From assembly GCA_010015745.1 (NCBI GenBank), contig ML978225.1, positions 62,001 through 126,000 of the forward strand: DNA of 64,000 nt, in the 5' to 3' direction. This document shows, in pieces, positions 44,953 through 55,400 of this stretch. Each line of letters begins with the position of its first letter. The stretch's first letter is position 1. The DNA comes from Setomelanomma holmii. Its lineage: Eukaryota > Ascomycota > Dothideomycetes > Pleosporales > Phaeosphaeriaceae. The position numbers and the translations under genes were made by a program. The notes under the pieces were generated by a model. The model was not told where the DNA came from. It ran no database searches and was given only the letters and a program-made list of their open reading frames with translations.

Positions 44953-46649
44953 ATGACGACGACGACGACAACGACAACGACGACGGAGGTGCACGCGGGC
45001 GCTTCGATTCTATCTACACGAAATATACTTGCGCTCGTTGCTGTGTACTTTACATTCAAGGTCTTCCAAGCTTTGTACAACATCTCGCCTTTACACCCGT
45101 TGAGTCGCTTTCCTGGACCGAAACTTGCAGCGGCAACGTATCTGCCTGAGTTCTACCACGATGTTGTGCGATTCGGATGCTACACCAAGGAGATTCGCAA
45201 GATGCATGAGAGATACGGTTAGTGGGATCCTCGAGCATAAACATAGCGCGACAAGCTAACTTGACTTCAAGGTCCCATTGTCCGCATCAACCCCAACGAA
45301 CTCCATTGCGCCGATATTTCCTTCGCCGACGAAATCTACGCAGTTGCAGGCCGCGAGCGCGACAAGCCACTGCACCAAATCAACGGCTCTGCGCTCGGCT
45401 CATCAGGCTTCGGCACTGTGAATCACGACCTGCACCGATTGCGTCGCATTCCGTTGGCCAAATTCTTCTCCCGCTCGATGATTGCGCGACTGGAACCCGA
45501 GATCCGAATCCTCGTGCAGAAACTATGCTCGAAATTACTCGCACAAAGTGGCGAGGGGAAGCCATTCGACATTACCATGGCATACAGTTGCTTCACGTCT
45601 GATGCGATTAGTGGGTACAGTTTTGGCCAGAGTTTTGGACTGCTGGAGCAAGAAGGGTGGTATCCGAATTTCAGAGAACCGACAGCTGCTATTCTGCAGC
45701 CCGTATTCATATTCCGATTCTTCCCGTGGACGAAGAAGAGTGTTGGACTGGGCAAATTGTTGGTTGACTATATGCCCGCTGACATCGCCATGTTGGTGCG
45801 AACGTTGCAGATTGATATGCCTGCGCGTGTGTGGCAAGCAAAAGTAGATCTGGACGCAGGGATCACATATGATCGACCGACAATTTTTGCGGAGCTGTTG
45901 AAGTCCGATCTGGAAGTTCTGGAGAAAGAGCCGCAGAGGTTGGCGGATGAGGCTGCGGCAGTTGTCGGAGCAGGAACGGAGACAACGAGTTGGGCGCTGA
46001 GTGTGATGACTTATCACTTGTTGACGAAACCGGAATTGCTGGCCAAGTTAACCAAGGAGTTGAGAAATGTGATCGATGATCCACAACATCTGCCTGCTTG
46101 GCCAGTTCTCGAGGCTCTGCCATATCTCGGTGCGGTCATCCAGGAAGGACTCAGGTTGTCATATGGTGTATCAAGCAGGACGGCCCGGATACCGACAGAA
46201 GAGAACTTGTTATACCGCGGTGAATGGAACAAGAAGCCGGTCGAGTACGCGGTCCCCAAAGGCTATGCTGTTGGCATGTCGGCTGTCATAACGCACCACG
46301 ACGAGCGTGCTTTCCCGAACTCCTACGCGTTCATACCAGAGAGATGGCTCGGTGAGAACAACCAGCGCCGCAAGGATGTCGAGCGCAGTATGCTTGCCTT
46401 CTCGAAAGGCAGTCGGAGTTGCTTGGGAATGAAGTATGTCAATCCTGCTGCCATGATGCGTTGAAAGTTGTGCTGATTCGAAATAGTCTTGCCTTGTGCG
46501 AATTGCATCTTTGCCTTGCAGGCCTAGTTCTGCGAGTCTTGCCGCATATGCGACTTCACGATACGACGGAGGAGGACCTGGCATACGATCATGATATGTT
46601 CATTCCAATGACGAAGCATAATCGAGGTGTACGGGTGACGATAGAATAA
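44953..46649 (+). CDS. Cytochrome P450 monooxygenase
   Basis: Three exons: 44953..45217, 45272..46433 and 46487..46649, 529 residues. The N-terminus has a run of ten Thr from an ACG/ACA repeat, then a membrane anchor (ILALVAVYFTFKVFQALY) and the proline hinge PLSRFPGPK. I-helix AVVGAGTETTSW, ExxR in IQEGLRLSYGVSSRTARIP, and the heme-binding loop FSKGSRSCLGMN (Cys near residue 472) are intact. The last intron (GTATGT to AATAG) falls just after the heme loop and is needed for NLALCELHL. Overall layout matches fungal ER P450s of the trichodiene oxygenase/benzoate-hydroxylase-like clans; substrate unknown. No biosynthetic backbone gene lies nearby. Confidence 0.93.
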
Positions 46650-47426
46650 CAATTAGACCAGGGCCTGCTGGTCTTGACTTTCCATCACGATCCGAATATG
46701 GCCATCGTGATTGCCATACTTAGATTCAAATCCGTGCAGATGATTCGGTGTTGTCCATCGTGAGGCTGTCCGAGTTGTGAACGTTCATCAACAAGTCTTC
46801 GGCCCGAATATGCACGATGCCCAATACGAGTCACATCCCCAGCCCACAACTCTCCTAGCGCCTTGTTCAGCCCTGCACCGCAGCATCCGTAACAGCGGTG
46901 ACGAAACAAGTGGATCTCCAATGTTCCGAGTCCCCTGCATTTTTCACGTTGCAGATCCACACTCGGCCCGTGCAGTGACAGTCGCAGTTCACATGTCCTC
47001 CACTTCTGGCTTCACGACTGGGTGAATCTCGCTCATTTACTTTGGGATTATGCTCCCGATGCAGTCTAGCCAGGGTCCAGACTTGTAAAATCAAGGCGTT
47101 AAGTGGAGTGGAACGGTCAACTGTGCCAGGATATGGTCTTTTGCAAAATGGTGGAACATGCCATTGTGTCTTAGCGACAGGGCTGGGGGCCTGGGGTAGA
47201 AATTTGATCTAGGATGGCTATCCGCGAAATCCTGTTCATCGTCGTCGCTCCTTCTTTCTGAACTATTGGTCTTGGGTCCAGGGCGTGATAGACGTTCAAC
47301 AACGATACGGGGAGCGTTCTGGACTCTGGCGATATAAAGACAAGGCTGCTGCTCCTTCTTGAGGATCTCCGCTCGTTTCCAGGAGCGGAGGGAAAGGTTT
47401 CAGGCCTTTAAAATACCATATCGACG
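46650..47426. other. Intergenic region
   Basis: No supported gene. A TATA-like GATATAAAGA lies at about 47330-47340, roughly 100 bases upstream of the receptor-like coding trace. Confidence 0.35.
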
Positions 47427-48615
47427 AATGCAGCAGATCCTTCCACCAGGACGATTGCGCCGGACGGCCTTCCTCTCGCGATTCTTGTGCTCTCGAGTAT
47501 CTTCCTCGGTCTCTCTATTGTCGCCGTGTCGTTGCGAACCTACATTCGCCTTGTGAAAAGGCACTTTCGGTCTTGATGATGCGTTCATGGCGGTGGGATG
47601 TGTAAGTTGTCGAGTCTTGTGCTAAGACGCGCATCCACAGCTGACATATTGCTCAGGTCGTGTACACGGTAGCAACTGGCCTCGCAATTCATGGCGTTCT
47701 CGTCGGTCTCGGGCGGCTCTCCCAGGACCTAAATCTGTGGCAGCAAAGCAAAGCCATGAAGTACTACATCATCTGGATCCTGACATACGTCCTAGCTCTT
47801 GCAATTGTCAAATCATCAATTTGCGTCACCATCATGCGTATCGCTTCGACCAGAGTGAACCTCCAGATTACCGTATACGTCCTCTTGACCGTAACTTGGG
47901 CTTCCTTCTTCATCACTTTCATTGGGACCTTGCTGTACTGTCGGCCAGTGCGTGCGATATGGACGCCGACATTGATCCTTAGCGGCGAAGGAACATGTGC
48001 GCCGGTTGACACATTCGTGATTATTGGTCATGTAGCGACTGTAAGCACCATTGCGACGGATTTAGCTTTGGTCGTTGTTCCCGCCATCATCCTTTGGAAT
48101 ACCCAGATGAAGAGACAGGCTAAGCTGCAAGCTTTTGGACTGCTGTCTTTTGCTAGCGTGGCTTCGATTATCACCATGGTCCGAATACCATACGTGAACA
48201 AGTTCAGGGGCTGACAGACTTGCCTTGTAAGTCTTTGCGGGTCTGATCATCATTGTCGAGAGCAATATTAACGCGTTGTTTAGTTTGGGTTTCGCACACA
48301 ATGTTGTGCTCAAACATCGAAACAGGAATTGGATGTATAGCCTCCTCAGTGCCCTCACTGCGACATTTCTTCCGTCATGGTCGTGACGAAGGTAGTTCTG
48401 GAGGCCCTTCCGCTGGCAGACCTAGTGGTGGTATCAAGACAATCAGCCAGCAGCGGGTTCGTAGGCCGGAAGACAACTGGGAGGTACTGCAGGATGGTGA
48501 GTCTGATCATAGCATAGCGCCAATACATCCAAAGGGGGCCCAAGAAAGAGCACACGAGGTGGACATTGAAATGAAAGGTCTGGGCAGAGATGATGGTCGA
48601 CCGGCCTACCATTAG
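47427..48615 (+). pseudogene. Rhodopsin/PTH11-type integral membrane protein gene, frameshifted
   Basis: The coding trace starts near 47427 (start codon uncertain) with APDGLPLAILVLSSIFLGLS, continues as SLRTYIRLVKRHF then GLDDAFMAVGC, and after a GTAAGT...CTCAG intron as VVYTVATGLAIHGVLVGLGR through several hydrophobic helices (YYIIWILTYVLALAIVKSSI, TDLALVVVPAIILW). A second intron, GTAAGT at 48226 to TTTAG at 48281, gives WVSHTMLCSNIETGIGCIAS and the cytoplasmic tail ending GRDDGRPAYH. These match the fungal rhodopsin domain (seven-helix, PTH11-related). Two one-base breaks are visible: an extra base in TTTCGG near 47568 and one in the GGGG run near 48208. Other frames end quickly, so an unbroken product is not possible as sequenced. 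Confidence 0.65.
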
Positions 48616-51590
48616 TAGCGGAGAGAATCACTTGGTAAACCGGAAATTTCTCATTCCTCCCATGTACCCGAAATATACTCCTTGCTTCTTTGCTCCTGTC
48701 TGTTGGTCGATGGCCTCGCAATTCGACCTTGCTCTAACCTGGCAGCCTTCTGGACCCAGGATGGCCGGTCGACTCGATGACCCTTACGGGTCCCGCAACT
48801 CGACAGCCGGGGTGTCCTTTCCGTGCGTGCGAGGTATGTTTGCGCAGTGGATTGCATACAATCAGCCCGTAGGGGCGGGAGATGCAAATTCCGAAAGATG
48901 CTCGGGCAGAAGTCGTGAGCTTGGCTAGACGCACCGCAACAGCGCAAAGTATGCCAGTCACATAGCGAGGGGTGGCAACCATGGTTCGTATGTGTCGTTG
49001 GCTGCTGCATGGCCACGCGTAGCTCGTCGCAGTACTCGAGTAAGGTAAGAAGTTTCGGAGTTGAGCGAGATCTCAATGTCTGGTGTTTAGTGTCGCTTCA
49101 CCTAACGTTGCGGTTGCTGTGCTCTCCCTCTTCGCAAGCTTTGAGCTGAAAGATCACCAACTCACACCAATCACCGCCCTCCTAACGTTACTATTCCACT
49201 GCCCCGAACTGCTTACTTCTTCATTTAGCGACATGCTACAAGTGACTGCTGTCGCTTGCAACCAAATTGCTAAGAATAACAATCTGCGACCCGAGTCGAG
49301 CCCCTCTTGCATTCGAGGCTACCGAATCCGCTCCGCACAAGACGCGCTACGACCGTGCTGCCCCGAAGACGAGCCTGCCGGCACCCAAAGACATTCACAC
49401 AGCCAGTAAACCGTAGTTGCTCGTGGGCGGCGACTACGCTGTGCCTGAGTAAGCGGAAGAGCTCGACAGGTCGAAGACGAACGCGCACCTTCAAGTCAAC
49501 AAGCGCCCGACGAGCCACGACCGAACCAAACAAGCACACATGAGGCCACGATGAAGAGCGGGGTCCAGGACTAGCTCGAGAAACGCTCTCGAGAACAAGC
49601 AGCAGCTAATAGCGACTGGGTCGAGGCTGCTGTACCGGAAAACCCGTGTGGTCTACGGGTCAGGAGCCAGAAATGCCAGGGCAATTGCATCTTCCTGCAG
49701 CGACAGGTCACATAGTAGGCGGCCGACGGCGTGGGCGGGGCGACAATCTACTTGCGCCCTCTCCCCGTGCAGGCCGTGCAGGGGCGCAAGTCTACAACAA
49801 GCATCGCCTTCGACGGAGGCCAGCCAGATCCAAGCAAAACGTCAATCTTGCAACTCGATGCTGGCACCGTTGGCGTCGACGATTGTGGTCTTCAAACATT
49901 GTTCCAGAGGTCCAGTCGCCACATCGGGTGTTGAACAACATCAACAAACAATTAGAGAGAAGTTGTCGAGTCAGTTACGGCGGTATCTTCACATCCTGAT
50001 TATCTCCTAGACGACGGGTGGTATAGCTCGGCGACGAGAATTTTACACACTTGGCTTTGTTCGATGCTACCTCGAAAGCGAGTTTCGATGATCGGTCCTA
50101 CCACATAACAGTTGGCCAACCATCCGACCTCGTTCCAGACGAGGGTCGTTTCCGGGTAACCCTAGTGAAACTTCCAGAATTGAGGGACGTCTCGGTACCA
50201 TCATCTTCTTGGCCGTAAAGAGGCTACATGTCTGGCGACCGGTCGCTCTTCAGACACAACAGAACGGTGATGGCTTCTCGGTGCCTGTGGAGTCTTGTGA
50301 TTCCTGCTATGGACAGGCTTCGTGACTAAGACGCGATACCTGTAATTCCAGTGGCTGCATTGACTTCGCTCTCCTGAAGTTGAGGCCTGTACCGGCCATC
50401 AGACGTGCAAAGCGGCCTACATGGGCAGTCTGATTGACTTCCGAACGGACGCGTCCGAGTTCTGGGACCATGTGCATAGGCAATAGACCAGTACCAGGAC
50501 AAGCGCCCCTCTCTTGAAGTGGTAGCAACCAGATGCGACAAGCTCGTGGAGTGCTCACAGCCAAGATGCGTTATAACGCGCGAAAAATCAATGCCCAGAT
50601 TGTCGACTACTGGTGTCTTCGATCTGACATGTGGTCACCTACGCTGCGGACTTGATCATGTCTCTCTTGCTTCCCACGAGTTGCGAGGAGATTGCAAGAG
50701 CGCCGGATCTCGAGGTCGAGCGATCCTCTCGAGGGACGTCATGAGGTGCCATGTTGTGTCCTTGCGCAGATTGGTGTCGTACTCCATCAACCCTGCCTAC
50801 TGCCCATCATCCTAGAGTTGTATGCCAGCCGGTTGAAGGTTTGGTGAGACTGCTAGAGCTGCGAGCATAATAGCCCACAGGCGGACGCTCGCGCCACGCG
50901 GTCACACCCCTTCGTGCGCCACCGCCTGTTTCTTTCAAATGTATCGGCATCATGGCCTTCAGGAGTCGTCTGGGACGAAGCGAATGCGTCCGTGAGGTCG
51001 AGGTCGGGATCGGGTTGCGAAGTCCTGCAAGTTGGCCAAGCGGCGTCAAGTCGGCGATTCGCAACAATCCTCGAGGAGACGTGTCTGCACATTCCAGTGT
51101 CTGGCTATACTGCAGTCAGCGGTAAGATCTTCGCACGATGTGTGAGCTGTACTTATCTGATGTCGCGGTGTTGTGGTGAGTCTGGCGGTGGTGTCTCGTC
51201 GCCAGCGGCCAGAGACAAGGAGCCGCGAAGCGAAGGCGCGCACAGCACTACCAGACGCGCACACGAACAGGTTAGCAGGCACGGTGATGCAAGGCATTTT
51301 GAGCTTGATTTCATCAGTCATTTCCATTCTTCATGCTGGCCAGTTCATATGCGGGGAATCATGCTGCATCCTCCCGTACTGCCAGGGCGACGCCGCCGTC
51401 ATGCTATCCAGACCATTCGCTTAACGCCAGGCTGTCCAGTGCTCTAAATGGGCAAATCTATAAGGGAGAAAGGAAATCAAGAAAACCTGTCCGCAGTGTC
51501 CGAGCCAAGGGGTGGTTCCTGAAAGCTACACCGCGCAAGAGCATCTGCGAGAGCAGGTATCATACATGTGATGTGGCTGAAGGTCCAACC
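48616..51590. other. Long gene-poor region with possible gene remnants
   Basis: About 3 kb without an intact gene. Between about 49715 and 50218 two plus-strand pieces look protein-like: one including GGATIYLRPLPVQAVQGRKS and LQLDAGTVGVDDCG (to a stop near 49936), another reading ALFDATSKASFDDRSYHITV to the stop at 50218. Stops separate them and no splice joins them, so they may be parts of a decayed gene I cannot name. The 178-codon plus frame at 50914..51447 has no motif. Confidence 0.3.
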
Positions 51591-52151
51591 TTAGGGCTTC
51601 GCATACTGATGCGTCCACTCCTTGGCCGTGGCGATGGCTTGTGCCTGGTTTTCCTTCCATGCCTGGGCAACATCGTTCGCGAGGGGGTCGTCGGGATTTG
51701 GGGCCCCGAGTAGAGCCTGAATAGACAACAGGATCGTACGAATCTGCAAGGCCGGCGACCAGTTACCTAGAGCTGTTAGCCAAGAGTGCGGGGCGACAAG
51801 AAGGTCACACTCACTCTTGAGGACGTCAAGACAGATGCGGCCAAGTCTGTCAATGTTCGGGTGGTAGATTTTCGTCAGGAAGCGAACCTTCGGAGGGGTC
51901 ATGGGGTAGTCGTCGGGGAGAAACAGCTCTAGCTTGAAGACGCCGCCTATACGATCATGTCAGCCTCGCATTTGACAGTTGACGGCTCGTAGTGCGCCAG
52001 ACTCACCCTCGTATGGAGACTGCGACGGACCATCGATGGTGACATCGAAGTAGCGCAGGTTGTCCTCGTGGGGCGTGGCGGAGATGCCTTGAACGGGCTC
52101 CTTAATGAGCCGCTCGCTCTCCTTGATGATGCGCTTTGGCAAGCTCGACAT
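51591..52151 (-). CDS. UBC13: Ubiquitin-conjugating enzyme E2 UBC13 (UBE2N)
   Basis: Three exons on the minus strand: 52151..52007, 51946..51815 and 51766..51591, 150 residues. MSSLPKRIIKESERLIKEPV, the UBC core FLPDDYPMTPPKVRFLTKIY, the HPN motif (YHPNIDRLGRICLDVLK) and the active-site Cys within RICLD are all present, with the C-terminal KEWTHQYAKP. With a Uev/Mms2 partner this E2 builds K63-linked ubiquitin chains in post-replication repair. Both introns fall at phase 1 and have GTGAGT donors. The start is divergent from the WDR59-like gene. Confidence 0.95.
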
Positions 52152-52455
52152 GGCGAACGCGGGTAACGTCCTGCTGTGACTTGAGAAACTCTTCGACGCT
52201 GTACTGCTTGGGGTCGAGATCGTAGCGGGCGACGAGCTCCTCTTTGTGAGGGTCGAGGGGGATCTGATCGCGTCGTCTACGATGCAAGTAAAGCTTGAGC
52301 AGAGGATGACGGATCCAGGCCAGTAGTGACATGGAGGGCTAGATGCTGAATCAGAGCTGAGGTAATCTGGTAATGTGGGGTGTGGCTGAGAGAGCAGGCA
52401 CGACAGGAGACGCCAGTGTGGATGGGGAAATGACTGGCAGGAGCGACCGAGCTGC
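52152..52455. promoter_or_regulatory. Bidirectional promoter, UBC13 and WDR59-like genes
   Basis: Only 304 bases separate two outward-facing start codons. No TATA box obvious on either side. Confidence 0.5.
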
Positions 52456-55400
52456 ATGGCGTTGGCGTTGGCCCTAGCTTGGGGCTCCTCTCCACAACAC
52501 CACCATCAACCCAAGATGGCCGGGGCGGCCGGGCCATCATCGGCCTTCGAATCGAGCACCTTTGAGCAGACGGCCAGCGTCGCCGTTGATGATGAGATCG
52601 GATCCGCGTCCATCTCGCCATCAGGACGCGATGTGGTGCTTGCAAGCCAGAGCGGCTTGAGGATCATAGACCTCGACAACCTCTACTCGTTGCCGCTCTA
52701 CATTCCCAACCACTTCTCATGGAAAGTGGCGGATGTGCAATGGTCTCCTTTCGCAGCACGAGCAGAATGGATCGCTTCAACGCGCAACCAACAGGCGCTG
52801 GTGTACAATCTGGCAATGCCCTTCAACAACAAGAAGGCACCAATCGAGTTCACATTGCGAGCCCATGATCGAGCCATCACCGACATCAACTTTTCTGCGC
52901 ATCATCCTGACCTCCTAGCGACGTGTGGTATGGACAGCTTTGTATTTGTGCACGACTTGCGAACACAGCAAGCGTCCCTCAAATTGGCAGATTGGGAGGC
53001 AGGTGCGCATCAGGTCAAATGGAACCGACAAGACGACAAAATCATAGCAAGCTCACACGACAAATATCTTCACATTTGGGACACGCGCCATGGGACTAGA
53101 CCCCTTTCTACCATTGCTGCGCATTCCACCAAGATCTACGGCATCGACTGGAATCGCAGCGATCCAAAGAAGATTCTGACTTGCTCGCTTGACCACACCA
53201 TCAAGCTTTGGAACAATGTTGGAGTGAACGCTAATATCACTACTCCACGCCTTGTCATACGCACCCGGTACCCGGTGTGGAGAGCTCGTCACACGCCGTT
53301 TCCACACGGCATCCTCGCCATGCCCCAACGCGGCAACTCAAGTTTATGGTTGTATAAGCACGTTAACGACAGCGTTGAGGAAACGTTCGATGACAAGGCC
53401 GTACATGAATTTGAAGGCCATGCGCCTGATGCGCAAGTGCGAGAGTTCTTGTGGCGTTCGCGTGGCTCTACTGACGATGGTATCGACAATCGCGACTTTC
53501 AACTTGTGTCGTGGGGCACTGACAACCACCTACGCCTACACAAAATTACCTCAGAGCTCTTGGAAGCATCAGTCGGCTATCGCAAAGGGCAGCCTCTCGT
53601 AGAGGAGCCGAGCACGACTCGGAAAGGGGCTGCTTATGTGACGTACCGTGATGGTCCAGTGCAAACCACGACCTCCACCGTCCGCAACGAATACGGCCCA
53701 CCTCGCTCGCAGCAGAAAGGGAACCTTTCAACCCTGCTTCACAACTTCTCCCTCAAGGACGATTCCTACCTGTCAGATCGTGGCCGTCAAGCTCAGCCAC
53801 AACTTTTTATTGACTCAATCCCACGAGAGACAATGACTGCAACGCCCATACGCCGTACGGACCCCTTTGTCGTCACCCATATGACATGGATGGAAGGCGT
53901 GAAGGTTGGTGACGGGCATGACAATGCTAGCGACTCTCCTAGCCGACCTGATCGAGAAAGAGGCAAGTCGAAGCACCCCTACCAGGAACGCAATGACCTC
54001 GGCGCGGAAATATCCGCCGTAGGCAATAAGTACAAGAAACTCACGTTCGAATCGATTGATGTTCCCGGACGTCGCATCACTGTCTCATTTAACGGGCCGT
54101 GGGGGGAGTACGACAACGAGGCTGGTGATCACAAGCTGGTTTTCTTGCGTCTTACCATCAAGTTCCCTGCTGGATATCCCAAAGCCTTTGAGCGGACTCA
54201 AGTCGGCCGGGACTGGGTCCAGACCGGGAAGCCTTTGGAGATTGAATTCGAAAGGACTACTGCAACCATCAGTCAAGACAGCCAGGAAGAACTGACAGAC
54301 AATATGAGCACTATTGCAGAGACATGTGCCGATCAGCAACGCGGAGCTTTGGAGGCCGTTCTTTCTTACGCCCTCGGCGAACGAGGACTTACCGATAGTC
54401 TGCATCTGGATGACGACCAGCCACTGGAGGACTTCGGGCCTTTGCCAGGAGAGGAAAGCTCAAGTGACGACGAGGAATCACCAGAGGGCGAGTTCACGAA
54501 TGATGTTATGCAATCTTCTCATACGAATGCTAACGTTCCTACACCCAACCAGTGTTCTGCCCGGTTCTCGGCTTTCGGTACACTCGTGGTTGCACGAATT
54601 CCCATTTCGAAATCTGCTACTGCTGGTTTAGATGGTGGTATCCACTTTCGGATGGACAGAGGTCTCCGCCATGGCCTCGGAAAAGACGACATCTTCGACG
54701 CTTTTGGCCGCTTCACCGCGCCTCGTGGGCATGACTCGGATGGAGACTCGTCCCCATCGTCCTCGGATGGTTCGTGGGCAGCTTCCAGCTCTGGCTCCTC
54801 ATCATCAGACCCCGAACGGATGACGAAAGTGCACATTGCACAATTTCAGCCGCCGTGGGCATGGCCAAGGGCGGCGTCCAGGTTCCAATCGCGCAATTCT
54901 CTTCCTTCTTCAAATGGTGCTGTAAAGCAGGCGTTGAAAACTAAATCCATTGTGTCAATTCTTTCTTCCACGGTCGATAATCTGGTCCCAAGCAAAAGGA
55001 GCCTTGCAGAAGAGTACCGGATATTTGGTTCCGGACCTGAGATTTGTGATCATAATGCCGGTGTGGCAAGGCGCCATGGATACGAGGTTTTAGCGGACGT
55101 CTGGATGCTTTGCAAACTCATCTTGAACAACGAGGTACCTCTGGAGATACTGCCCCAACAATATCGGCGTGAACAGGTGCTTGTACTGGCCAGGAGAGCT
55201 CTCGTAAGAATCAAACGCAAAGATAGTGGCCTGGATCTCCAATTCGACAAAGCTGATACCGTTACCAATCCAAGGCTGACCGGGAGAGTAAAGTGGGGAA
55301 ATCATGTCGTCGTGACTTGGCTTATTCCCGCCCTATTCGATCATTTTGAGCGCCTTGCCGATACTCAGATGCTGGCTATGCTGTCATGTATCTTTGCTGA

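Noticed and set aside
48226..48281. Protein-like string (FAGLIIIVESNI) inside the receptor gene
   Set aside because: It lies within a canonical GTAAGT...TTTAG intron whose removal joins two well-matching exons.
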